From Sclerurus mexicanus (lineage: Eukaryota > Chordata > Aves > Passeriformes > Furnariidae): DNA of 64,000 nt. Below are positions 25,111 to 37,635 of this stretch, one piece after another. The notes beneath the pieces were generated by a model. It was not told the DNA's origin. It ran no database searches and saw nothing but the letters and a program-made list of their open reading frames with translations. The position numbers and the translations under genes are program-made. Position 1 is the first letter of the stretch; each line of letters starts with the position of its first letter. Where the stretch lies: the NCBI GenBank assembly GCA_013396755.1, contig VWZF01003842.1, forward strand, positions 4,171,551 through 4,235,550, in the 5' to 3' direction.

Positions 25111-28100
25111 GAAAAAAGAAAGTATACAATGTTCTGCTTGCTTTCAGCCAAATTTAAGGGATTTTCACAACAATTTACACCTGAGATTAAAATTACATAA
25201 AGCTAAGCTTAAAATGGTAAGCTGATGAAAGAATGTGATTATAAAAGTACCATTGTTATTCTTCACAAAGCACAAAACTCAAGTCAGTTACATCTCGTGG
25301 AAAAGAAATAAAAATGTATTTGTTGGAGTCCAAAATTCATCATACCTAGAAGCTTTGAGGGCCTTTTTATTCCCTGACATAACTCCTGCAGTTTGTTCTC
25401 ATGTGATGATTTTTCTGTTAAAGATGTACTGGAATAAAACAAGCAAAGATACGTAAAAAATCTGCTGTGTCTATATGTTAATTATTTTCTTCTGTCTCAT
25501 TATTTGGCAATCCAAAGTAATAAGGTGGGTCTCTTAGTCAGTAGCCACTGGTTTTAAATGTCACCCTTCCTAAAACCCTGTAACTCAAGGGAACATAATC
25601 AAAACTAAGTAGACAGATTTGGTTTGATGTTTCTGTTAGTTTTTATATGTCAGTCTTTCTTTCACAAATAGTGTAATATACCTTGATTTCTCTTGTGGCT
25701 TTCCTCCTCTGCATTTCTTTTCTTCACCTTTTTGTGTTAGTTCAATGTGTACTAGTTATTTGTACACATTTTCTTTTACTGTACATACATCTCTATCTGA
25801 ACAAGAAAAAGCCTCCCATTTATTAATATGAACAGCTCCACAAATAATAAATCCTTTATGAATATGTATATATTTAAAAATACCCTCAAAATCTTACACA
25901 AAAGTGAGTCAGTGTGTAAAGCAGTGTGTAAAATTATGTGCATGTATGCACGTTGTATATGCTGATACATTTGGGTTATTAGGGAGTAGAACAGGGCAGC
26001 TGAAATATTCATAAAGTCCCACACCTACAGTTGTTGACAAAAGTAAAGTATGTTTTATGAGAGTCCTACCATGGAGCTATAGCAGAAAACTGAGGAGGAA
26101 CTGACACATTCAGACATGGTTAATAGGAAACCAGGGTAAGGGAGAAACTCAGCATGGCTTTATAGTTAATCTGGAAAAGCAAGCATGTAGTTTTATTAAC
26201 TACACCTTGCCTTTTGGCTGGCATCCTTTATATAACTGAATTTCAGTATAAACTCCTCTGTAAACATTTGTGAATTTCAAATTAATCTCATAACTGATAC
26301 AGCTGTTTAAAGTTTCTTTAAACTTATCAGAATGAATATAAAGTTGGTGAAAAACCCTCATATTCACTGCTTTTTCTATATGAAAAAAACTTAATCACAG
26401 TTCTTAGTGTTACTCAAATAAAGCTCAGCCCTTCCAAATCATTTGCTTATGGATGTGCTGGTATTAAAAGTACCGTCCTTCATTCACAAATGTTATCTGT
26501 AAAATGTTTATCTGGCAGTAGAGGCACAGCCCTGCAAAGGACTACTACTGATGTTTACCTCATTTCACCTCTGAATTAGAGGCAGTCCCCTGGCCATGCA
26601 CCCCCCTGATCCAGAGAGACCCAGAGGGACTCTTCTCTGGCTTCACCCAGCCTGCCCCATCACCCAGGGCTTGCCTGGCAGTCACTGGCCCCAGCCTGAA
26701 CTTGGTTATTGTCTCCAGACCTGGCCTGACCTGGAACAACAAAAGCAGGTTGGTGCAGGGTCTCTCAGGATGACCACCTCTGTGGGCTCCCCTCCCACCC
26801 AGACGGTTCTTCAGTCACTGACCCCGCTCATCCTCCTCCCTTTGTACTAAATGACTCTCCTGTTGTTATTCCCCACCCTCTGAATCATATCAGCCCTTTC
26901 CTATCCAGACATGTGTAAATCATTAAGAAATAATTTGAATGCCTCTCATCTATCTCATATCCAGATTACTTGCCTCTCAAATATTCCATCCTTAAGGGGA
27001 TGGGACTCAACCCTAATGGCTTGAAGCAGCAACAATAACACACCTACAGAGTTTTCCCCAGCTAATGCCAAGAGAGAGATGTGTTTGGTCTACTCAGTGA
27101 TCCTGGCACACCTTCTGGAGTCAGTCATGGCGTGTGGGTTTTGGCACGGGACCTAGAAAAGCCCCAGACTAATTCTTCTTCTTCCTTTTTTTTCTTGCAG
27201 GAGTCATCAGGTGAGAGATCCTGACTTTTCTCCCCCCACAATAAGGACTTATTCAATATTTTGTTTCCAGTGAGACTCTTGAGCCAAGCTCAGAGGGTGT
27301 ATAAAGAGGCCTGAAGCACCCCACTTAGCTATACATATTTCATATTGCTTAGAAATTCCTCCATGTTACCTACAGCAGTTCTACGGCCTTGAGCAAAGCA
27401 GGAACTTTGACACCATCCTTGTCAGGATGCCTTGGGAGAAATAGACCTGAAATATTCCTTCAAAATAACAACACCAAGTTGTAAACAACTGGCATAAAAG
27501 GTAAGCAAAAGGCATCCTATTCTTGCATTAACAAGCAAACAAATATTTATGTACAGAATTCCTCCTAATCTGCTACTTGTTCACTGTGGTATTAGCCCTT
27601 CCTCAGAAAATCTTGAGAAATCTTATCAAATACTGTAAACGTTGTGCAATGACAACAAAAACGCCTTCCAGCAGCCAAAAATTGGGATGCTAGCTGGGCC
27701 CACACACTGTGTGAGTAGAGTTGGTACCTACACTTTCTCTTTCATAGGTCACCTATGCTTTCCCATGAACTACAAAAAAAATCTTTACGTCGTGAACATT
27801 TGCCATCTCGGAGGAGGTCTGCCCAAGACAAATTCTCAGATCCTATTCTGAGACTGCTCCAGTCCTTTCAGACCCAGGGCTGTTGTCACGAGGACAAATG
27901 CACACGCAGCGCAGCCTGAGCCACAACAGTGAACACGCATAACCGTCGGGCAATCACAATTTTTGGAAATGTGAAGGAGTGACCTTTTGGCCGGAACCCA
28001 GTCAGTTCCAGAGGCTTTCAGGGGCTAACCTACAACAAAATGCACACATGCTCAAATATGTGTCTAAGCACTTTTAGCAATTTGGTCCTCGCTGTCCCAT

Positions 28101-30982
28101 CTCTTGAATGAGTAGTCCCACTTGGAAATAAAGTAATTGCACACCTTTTAAATAAGAAAAGTTTTGTTATGCTTTGATGATGTATATTTTAAACATCAGG
28201 TCTTTTGACCCCTCCATTGACTTTTTAATCTGTAGGGAAATTTGACTATTTCCATGTGTTTCACTATCTAACTACTTAATGCTCTTTATAACTGTTCCTT
28301 TCCACTATAGCTGAGGAAAACAATTATAAACAGAAAAATCATTAAATAAGTATTACAATTAGATAGGGGAAATACAGCAATGAAGAAAAGAAAGCTTGTA
28401 ATGGGAAATCTATTACAAATATCCAAAGAATGAACTCATAAAATTTTGTTTAATTTTTTTTTCATTTTATATTGATCCTGCTTCCTTTAGAAGTTAACAA
28501 AATAGACTGTCTATAAGCCACCTATAAAAAATCAACATGGCATCTTGGGGTTGGGTATGAACTCATTCTAAACTCAACACAGAGTTTGGAATGTGAAATT
28601 CAGACTGTAAAAAATATCTGTGCAGCTACAATCTTCATGAGTCTGAGCCAAATTGCACAAAGTGGATTAAAAGAATGTATTTCAGCAGAATTCAGATCAG
28701 GCCGCAAAAGGAAGATCTGAAGATCTGACACAAATATAATCCATCAAAACTGAGGAAAGTGATCTATTGATGAGGCACCATGTTGCTGTAGTTCAAACAC
28801 AAGCAAACAGCACTAAAGTCATTGTCTTTAAAGCAAACATATGTGCCTGACTAAGAACCGCTGAGCAAAACGCTACCACTTTCCATCATCAATTTTCATT
28901 GTAGTCATACTTAGAAACAGTTTTTTCCAGACTGTCTTCATTGGCTTCAAATTTCTTGAGGATTGCTGGTTTTTTATACTGACTTCAAAACACACTATTT
29001 TTTCCCTATAAGAAACTTCTGAGTTCACAGATGTTTTTTAAAAAAAAGTGAAGGCAAAAAATTATCCTAATACAGGTTAACTTGCAAGCTTTTCAGCTGG
29101 AAGCCAAACTATTTAGTCATTCAGCTGATTGCATCCTTGTCAGCAGAAAGGCCCACCTCACCGTTCAGGATGACACTTTTCAAGGTGATGCTAATGGGAG
29201 CGACTTCCAGCCCAGTCTCAGAGGAGCTTCCTGCCACAGCCCTAAGCACAGAGCTCAGGTGATTCTTAATCTGTGTGCATGGTAGGAGCCTGATGCCAAA
29301 GTACCCCTATTAAAAATTCACAAGTGCTGTATAAACCTGTGTGTGGGTGTCATTTCTGTGAGCGTGTATGTTTACATGCTTGTAAGAAAGCCCTCTTTTT
29401 ATTATCTTGGAGGTTTTCCTTTTCTTTTTCTTTTCCATTCACTTCTCATTCCTATTTATTTCCCTTTTGTGTTCTAGTTTTTCCTCATTTCCTCCTTCTG
29501 AGATGTTTCCTTTGTTTTTCCCTTTATAAGTTCAGTACCTCCTACCTTTATAAAATGCAGCCCTTAGGATCTTTTTTGCCATGCTGGTAGTTATGGAAGC
29601 ACTGCAAGACAAATGGTAGCAAGGTCACTGCGATTCCTCTATGACCTACTTACTCTCGCTACAACAAGAGGAAGAAGTTTTATCCATTCTTATTACATAC
29701 TTCGGGATCCATGAATAAAAAGATGTTCTACATATGTCCCAAACAGTAATAACTTGCAATTTTTTTCTTGCAATTTCACCTATTTAATATTTGAAGTCAG
29801 CCTGTTTTCCATTGCTGTCAGTACTGATTTACAACCCGTGCCAATTTGTGCTATTTTTTTCTCTCAAGGATAGCAGTGTCCGTCCTCCTACCTTTGGAAA
29901 TGCAATGACTCTTTTGGCCTTGTTTGGATTATATACCACCTACTTCTAATAATTTATGGCTTTTATGAAGGAAATGGATCCATGTGGAAGGTTCCATTTT
30001 CCTGGGCAGGGTTTTTTGATGTCTTTTGGATTGTGCGGATGCAAATATCTGCACGTGTTTTCACATGTAGATGTTTGCCTTAATCTGGCTGCAATTATTT
30101 GCCAATATTGATCTTGATATTCTGATTTTACGGTCAAGTTCCATAATTCTGCACAGACTATATACACATTTCATTCTATGCTGGTACACTGAGGAGGTGG
30201 GATTTCTCATGCTACTGCAATAAATGACTGATTTTCTAGCTTGTACTGACTGATACCTTTTTAGTCTCTGGGCTGTGCATTTATTTCCCATTATATCAAT
30301 CAAGAGATGCTTGACACCAGGCATTGACATAGCATTGTGAGCAAACCTTCAAAGAGTGTGTTAGTTCTGACACAACTTACATTATCAATATAAAATTCAG
30401 AAGGACATATTTTACTAAGGGTTTTTTCTTATTTTCCTTTTTATGTTGGAGTAAGCCTAAACTAACTAACTATTCATAGAGTAACTCAGATTTCAGTGAG
30501 TTCAGGTGAGAGAAGTTGAACCAGATTCTCTAAGATATTTACAGAAGGTTGTTCCACTGACTTTTTTTTTTTAATTCTATATGTTCCTAACATCAGATGA
30601 ATGCTATTTCAGCTGTTTTGTAGTACAGATTTTCATGGAAGAGGGAGTCTGTACAAGAGTAAACCACCCAAATAGACTTTTGAGGGTCTGGGCCTTTGCT
30701 CTGTACCTCCTTCATTAAACCTTTTATGGTTCTGTGGAAAAGTTCAAGAGTTTACTGGGACTGAGGTAATCATTTTTGGCTGAGAGTCTTCTGTGAAGAC
30801 AGATGGCCATTGCTCATCACATTAGCAAGAAGGCTAATATTTCTGGTCTTCAGCTGTTAACAGTACTGTGTTTGGAGTAATTCTAACTTCAGGTATCAAC
30901 TGTGTTTTTCCTGTTTTTTCAATCCAACAATTTATAATCAAGTACTTAATTTAGGAATATAATGCACTAAAGAGCATCAGAT

Positions 30983-30988
30983 TTTATT
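30983..30988 (-). terminator. AATAAA polyadenylation hexamer on the minus strand
   Basis: The plus-strand TTTATT reads AATAAA on the minus strand. It lies about 110 bp beyond the stop codon of the minus-strand exon candidate at 31099-31346, a plausible distance for a short 3' untranslated region. The hexamer is common in AT-rich DNA, so alone it means little. Confidence 0.25.
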
Positions 30989-31098
30989 GAGATGAAAAAT
31001 CAAGAATACTGTCTTTTCCACAAAAAATGATATCTCTGAATTAGTTTTTATGAGACTAGGCAGTTAGAGGTAGGGTTTTAATTAATTTTTGCAAGGTT

Positions 31099-31346
31099 TT
31101 AAAAATATTTAATTTCGTGTTCCAGGTTATTTGTCAGCACATTCATAAAGCCATTGTTGTCTTTTACTTCCATCTTTGCATCAAAAGGCAACAGAAATTG
31201 CTTTTCCTTAAATTTCTGGTGCAACCTTTCATATTTGTGCATAATTGTTTGTAATTTTGACAAGCTCCAAAAGCACTTCTGCACAAGTAGCTTGAGACAA
31301 TAAGTCTCGCTCTCTTCAATCTGTTCTTCAGCACCAACATGAGGAA
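31099..31346 (-). other. Candidate terminal exon or decayed coding fragment
   Basis: On the minus strand an open frame of about 82 codons runs from a possible acceptor (GCTGAG, at 31347) to a TAA stop at 31099-31101. The predicted peptide is rich in E, K, L and Q. It contains the stretch KLQTIMHKYERLHQKFKEK, which looks helical or coiled-coil-like, and the codons often end in G (CAG, AAG, GAG, CTG) despite the AT-rich surroundings. A minus-strand AATAAA follows about 110 bp past the stop. The acceptor's pyrimidine tract is weak, no upstream exon is recognised, and I know no matching family. It may be a real last exon, a pseudogene piece, or chance. Confidence 0.25.
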
Positions 31347-32639
31347 CTCAGCACAGTGTAATAGTTTACATTTAGCCCAAGAAAAAGCAATATGCTTACT
31401 TCTGATGACAGCTCACGGACACCATTTTAATATGCTTAAACAAAGTTTTAGGAAGAAAGAAAAATGTAGGCTCTGTTAACAAGCGGAAACTTAAGCTATG
31501 CCATGAGACTGCTATGAGCCCACTGAGCAAAGTTCAGGCTTTACATTTTTTTTAGTGCAATCCTGCTCATTTCTGCTTGTTGTACACATAAGCAAATGGC
31601 TCGCAAAGTGATTTTGGGTATCGCCTGTGTTTTTCTGTTGCAGGTTGTGTAGAAGTAAAAGAAAATTAAGAATTACTTTGTGTGTTCTGTCTGCAGATTA
31701 CTGGTGCTCACAAAGAGAGGATTATTACTTTAAGTGGAGAATGGGGGTTATTCTGTTGATAATGCACTACAGTAACCTCTGTTCATTCCTTTCATTCCTG
31801 TGAAGAAGCTCAAAATATGAACGTGCACCATCACAACCCCTGCCAAGCGACATTGGCTATAGCAGCCACAGGCATCCCACACCTGCTGCCTGCTAAGCCT
31901 CTCACTGAACAGCAGCGTGGAGTGCCCTTACAAGCAAAGGCTCAGACAATCCCTCTCCTGGCTCAACCATCTTCTGGAAGTTCACCAAATCTCTCTTCAT
32001 TTTAGGCCTTTAAGACCATTCTGTCATGTGAGGCAGTGTCTTCAGCCTACCAATGTGCTGAGGGCTCTACTCTGGGATTTTTCTGCCTGTAACACTCAAG
32101 CCAAAGTGTTAAACATTCCCATATTTTGCTTGATTAAGGGAGAGGAGATAGATGTCTGAAGTTAAAAGAGGCAATGTTGAATATACAGAACAATTACAAC
32201 GACAGATATTTCTTTTACAGTGGATGGTGCTTATTTCAATCACCAGCATATCAAGTCACATTTCTGTGATAAATTATTCTTTAACCTTACAGATAATAGA
32301 TGTCTCAGTACTATAACTTGCCATCACCCTGAGTTCTATTTACAGCTCCTTTTACTCACACAAAACTCACAGTGATTCATCCTGGATGTTTGTTTTCCCT
32401 TCAGAATTTCTACTGAAATTCCTAGGAAAAAAAAAGGAAACTGAGTTTTGGAGACCTTGAGGGTCAAAATGCTGTGATTTGAAAATGTGTCTGTCCAAAG
32501 AATTATAATGGGGTAAACCTTCAGCAGACACAGGTCAGTGCAACTCTGCTGAAGTCAATGGTGGCATTTGAAGATGTTAAAGACAGGTTATAGCTTCAAA
32601 GTCAACTAATCACAGTTAAGAAGTAGGAACTCTACTGTT

Positions 32640-32973
32640 GCCCATGAAACTACCTGAAAGGAGGTTGTAGTGAGGTGAGGGGTGGTCTCTTCTGCCATGT
32701 CTCAGGTGAAAGGATGGGAGGAAACAGCCTAAATTTTCTCCAGGGGAGGTCCAGATTAGATATTAGAATTTTTTTTCCACCGAAGAGAGATTAGGCATGG
32801 TAATAATTTGCTCTGGGAGGTGGTGGAGTCACCATCTCTGGAAGTGTTCAAAAGGCACCTGGATGTGGCACTTGGGTATATGGTTTAGGGGTGATTATGA
32901 TGGTGCTAGGCTGATGGCTGGACTAGATGACCTCAAATGTCTCTCCCAACCTTGATGATTCTGTGATTCTGTG
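32640..32973 (+). mobile_element. CR1 LINE fragment, 3' end (plus strand)
   Basis: The sequence follows the 3' part of avian CR1 retrotransposons closely. It has the ACTACCTGAAAGGAGGTTGT start motif, a GGGAGGTGGTGGAGTCACCA block, a GGCTGGACTAGATGACCT block, and ends with the octamer-type repeat GATTCTGTGATTCTGTG. CR1 elements are usually 5'-truncated and end in short tandem octamers without poly-A or target-site duplications, and this copy fits. The left end is approximate. Scattered differences from the consensus as I remember it suggest an old insertion. It carries no reverse-transcriptase frame. Confidence 0.92.
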
Positions 32974-33049
32974 TAACTTTGATTTGTCCCACTGCAGTGT
33001 GAATCAAACTCTGAATATCAAACTGTTAACGTCACCATTTTCTTTGCAG
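32974..33049. other. Spacer with strong plus-strand splice acceptor
   Basis: The 76 bp after the CR1 tail end in ACCATTTTCTTTGCAG at 33034-33049, a good match to a vertebrate 3' splice site. Confidence 0.3.
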
Positions 33050-33287
33050 GACTCTAGCTGTGCATTCTGATTGTCCTTTACAATACTCACAACCACAAGC
33101 AGTTGTAGTGCAACGTTATAGAGAAGGACATAAGACAAGACAACTCAAGCCAATCTCTTTTACTGACCATATATTTAGAGCTCCCACTGTAAAACATTTA
33201 CCTCTTGTGTTCAAAGATAGAGAACATTCTTGGAATTCCCCAAAATTTTGCCATGCTTCCTGTGTGTTCAAAGCAGGAGCTGTGTAG
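33050..33287 (+). other. Candidate plus-strand terminal exon (weak)
   Basis: Directly after a good acceptor, one frame stays open for 78 codons from the second base (33051) to a TAG at 33285-33287. The peptide (for example VVVQRYREGHKTRQLKP) matches no family I know. No AATAAA was noted close behind, and overlapping open frames exist on the other strand. Chance is a real possibility. Confidence 0.15.
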
Positions 33288-34540
33288 AGAGCAAGCTGGA
33301 ACATGGCAAGCCGGTTGCCCTGAAGCACCTGAGCATTCTGTACCCTGAGGAAAGCCCTGCTGGCCAACACAATGCCATCCAACACTCAGAGGCTGCACAG
33401 GCTGCTGAAGTGCTAATGCAGGTGATGGGTTTGCAGGATGTAGCACCCATTACTTACACAATATACAAAATATTAGATGTGTCTACACTGTGCCTGAAGC
33501 ACTGGGACTAAGGACCCTCTCAAAAGTAAAGGCAGCCCAAGGATCCGTACCTGGCACTGCTGTGCCCTGAAGACCTCCTGAACCCACTCTGGCTTTCAAC
33601 AGATCTCATTCACCTTCCAGGTTAGCTGATGGAGCCTGGTTGTGCCCAGGGAACATGGGCAGAGTAAGGCATGAGGTTTCCCTCGACATAAGATGGGCAC
33701 AGTCTGGTAGGTGCTGAGGCATTTCAGTTTTGCAGGTGGCCTACCTTGCCTCCAAGCAGCATCACAGAAACTGGACCGAAGAGAATCATAATCTAGTCTG
33801 CCTGCTGCAAACTTTCCTCAAAGCCATACAGCACAGACAATGAGGGAAATGATCAGTTCCGAGGTTAATAAATTGCTGCACTTTCCAAAAACCTATTGTT
33901 TCCAAGGATGTAATTGCCATAGCATTTTTCCTCTATCAGAGTTATGCAAAGGCAGATTGTATTTGTTAGGCATCTGGTAAATTTTTAGCAAATTGGTTCT
34001 GAACTTGGAGCTATTAAAAAAAGGGTTTACATCATTACTCCTTCCTGTGCACCTGTGCTACCATAACATTTCCTGACAAAGCTGACCCATACCTTGCACC
34101 AGAAGAGCAATCTACACAAAAACAAGAGGTGTGGGAGCAGTATTTCAGCGATGGAAAGTCAAGTGATAAACCAGCAAGCTGGTTTATAAATACTAAAATG
34201 GTACCTGCGATCATGTCTTTTAATGTAAGTCCCTTGCAATTTCCCTACAGAGAAATGGGGATCTCTCTCCAGTTCATTGATACAGTCAGTCCTGTGAAAC
34301 CCAATTTCTTATGTCCCCTCCTTGACTCCTTCATGTTCTTTTTACCCACTCATCAGATGACAAGGTGTGAGCTTTCCTGGTCAGACTCTGAGCCTCTAAA
34401 AGTCCAAACCTTCTGTCAGTATTTCTCCATACCACAATTTCTTTGTCACTTTATTTCTTACCATCCCAGACCACTCAGGCTCCTCTTTTCTCAAAGACAA
34501 TTTAATTAGATATCACTCCTGATTTGAAGTTTTTGAACGG

Positions 34541-34562
34541 TTCTTCCCCGCTGGGGGAAGAA
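34541..34562. other. Perfect 9-bp inverted repeat (hairpin)
   Basis: TTCTTCCCC at 34541-34549 pairs fully with GGGGAAGAA at 34554-34562 across a 4-base loop. No U tract follows, so it is not a Pol III or bacterial-style terminator. Confidence 0.6.
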
Positions 34563-37500
34563 GAAGCATTCAACATGAATTACAGGATGTTTCCAATGTT
34601 AATGAACAGCATCATTTATGTTCAGCTTCCAAGAGGATCGTGATTATTGGTAAATGACAATGTCATTGTCACTTCATAGAAAGCAGCATGATGTATGTCA
34701 AGCAATATTTCAAGGAAACTCCTATTTGTAAAAACCAGGTGATACAGCCTGGCTTTCAACCCATTGCTGCAATTTTTCCCCGTGATTGCTGTTCATGTTA
34801 CAAGTTTTATTGAAGCTGGTGCTTGCATATTGAAATCCTTTTTAAAAGCAGTGGAAAACTGAAGAACAAAATACAGTATTTTAAAAACATATGATGAGAC
34901 TAGAACAAAATTATGTATTTTTTGAAAACTGTCATATTAAATATAGTGATAAATATGCACTTCTGACCCAATACTTCTTTCATTTAAGATATGAAAAATC
35001 ATCTGTATATAATATGAACAGCGTGAGTTCTATGTATGATGACAACCCCACTGATAAAGTGATCAAGGACTTTAAACTCCATTTGACTTGTGCTGGTCTT
35101 CTGCATGGGGATAGCTTTCTCTGACAGTGCATAATTATATACAGCTTCAGTGTTCCAGCCTTCAGAAATTTCTTTGGTGCTGAATAGTTTTGATGTCAGA
35201 ATCTTTCTTGATCTTTCACCAGTTTTGTCATTACAAAGCCAGCATTTAAATCAGGAGATAAAGTCTCTTCTCTAGATTCCGTACAAAAGCATGTCTTTGA
35301 ATGGATTAAGGAATTCAATAAATGTCTCTGGTTGTGACCTTAATACACAATCTTGCCTTTAATTCTCTCACTAAATGGAGAAGACCCAATACTAGCACTG
35401 ATTGTGTGTTGCCATGTACCTTACCTTACTTACATCTAAGTGAACTTAAACTCATTTCAGATTTCCACTGTTAGAGATGCCCATCCCCACAGTTGAAATA
35501 TGTTAGAAGGAGCAATTTGGATGTGGTTGCAAATTTGTTCTTTAAATGTTGTCAGGCTTCTCCTCTCACCACCACTCTTGTTCTTCCATTATCACCTTCT
35601 CTCACAGTTCGACTTCAGTGGATGTCTAAATAATGTCACTGCACCAGTGACAGCACAAGTCTAGAGACATTAAGCATCTCAAATAGGATGGCAAATCCAA
35701 TGTGCAAATAATTTCTCTCTTATCTGTTGACCGTGTTTAGCAATGTGCACTAAGTGCTGCATGATCTTTCCGTTTAAGTCCCATCAAGTCAGTAAATCAT
35801 TGCTCGCCCTGAATACAGGCCTAGGCATTTGGCCCTGAATGACTGGAAACAGAGCAGAAAAATGTGCTCTTGCTATGGAGGTATTTCCTTCCAAAAGACA
35901 CTTTGGCTTTCCACCCTGGCAGCTGATCATGAGCAATGGCAAGAGAGAAGGGTCTTGACCAAACACCAGGTCACTTACCAGAGCCCCACATTGTATCAGA
36001 CAACAGATTACAACGGGCAAAACACAATGATCAACATAATTCAAATTGGACTGGAACTTCTAATGACCCTCTTAGTGTTGATGTATACTATATATGAGCC
36101 AAATGTGAGTAAAAAGCAACAGGGTGAAAACAAATACAGGCATTTTTATGCATACTTCTGGTCTAATATATCACTTTTAAAATAATGTTTTTTGGGAAGA
36201 GCATTCTCCAAATATTTTCTTTCTATTTCATTCTGAAGTGAATCTGTACTTCTGATTTTATCTGATTTGCTGAGACGATAAAATTGAAGAGCCATGGCTT
36301 CATCATTATGACTCTGCTGTAAAGTCAAACAGAAAGAAAAGTCAGCAAGTAAGGATGTGAGTCCTTATTTTTACACAAAACAACTGTAGTGCTTTGCAAG
36401 GAAGAGGAATAACTAGGCAAGGCAGATTAATAGTCTGGCAAAGGCAGTAAAAGCTTTCTCACCAATTTATAAAGGTACAGACTCAAAGCCATGTCAGAAA
36501 ATACCTGACTGTGAGTTCAATACACCTGTGATCATACTCCACAGAGCTCTAAATAATGAAAACCTGCAGCTATTACATTTCAAAGAAATCTGTTGGTTTT
36601 ACACTTACTTATTGTTTTGGGGTTTTTTATTTCAGTTTATAGCAGCTCCAAGAAATGGAAAGTATAGCAAAATAAAAAAATGTTTATAAATTTAAACAGA
36701 CATGTCATGCCCATAGCTTGAGTTACGCTCATAAATTGAATTATACTGGTGTTAAAAGAACCTTGGGATTTAAAATAAATCAGATGTCCAAAGGGAGCTG
36801 GTGGGTCTTGAGAGGGACTATATCTTGCACATTTTGGAAAATCCAAGCCCTCATAAGTATATATTAAACATGAATGAGCTATTGGATTAGCATTTATTGA
36901 GTACTGAGAAAGATAAACAAAAACGGATTTGTCCAAGTTCTATATTTAAGCCAAATTATAACTATTCACAGTGAAAAGCTTTAAAACAGTTTTTAAAGCT
37001 TCCCCAAACTGCAAATAGCAAAGTCTAAAACCAGAAAATAGAGCATCTGGAAAACCCTACTTTGAAGTGGTCACTATCCGTAAGTAAATGTATATAACCA
37101 TGAACAAATACATAAGACATGTACAGATAAATACAACATGAAAGATATAAAATAGAGGTTTTTATATATATATAGGTTTAATTTTATTTTTCCCTGTAGT
37201 TTAAACTGGAAGTTGCAGTGACTGTAGGCAAAATGAGCAAAAAATCATATTGTTGTATATTTTCTGGTTCTTAAAATCCAAGACACCATATTTGAGAATG
37301 CTTTAAGTTTCCAGAGACATGTGAAGAGCATAGAGACACTTTCACTTGGCTTGTTTCTATTGGGGGAATGCAAAGGAAAATAAAAACAAATATAACCAAT
37401 AAAAGTTTTAATGAAATGCATCTAGTTTAATGCAACAACAGTATCTCTAAATATTTCCAAAAGTGGTGGAATTAAATGAACAGAATTAGAGGGAGTTTTC

Positions 37501-37611
37501 TGTTCCCCACGACGTCGAATAAGACAACTAGAGGAGGAAGACAAACTTTTCATTAAGAAATACCGAGCTGATGCTTGCAAAGTATGAGCCTTCTTGCACC
37601 ATTGGGGTTTT

Positions 37612-37635
37612 TTATTATTATTATTATTATTATTA
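37612..37635 (+). repeat. TTA trinucleotide microsatellite, 8 copies
   Basis: Eight uninterrupted TTA units directly after a GGGGTTT stretch. Confidence 0.93.

Larger units (their letters stand above)
17123..30980. other. AT-rich region without recognisable gene
   Basis: Nearly 14 kb with no supported gene. All open frames are under 90 codons and resemble nothing I know. Visible items are a CA repeat (18499-18523), a tandem duplication (22067-22128), a TTTTG array (24121-24140), a poly-A run (25095-25110), and a short acceptor-donor pair at 27201-27210. It is probably intergenic or intronic. Confidence 0.6.
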
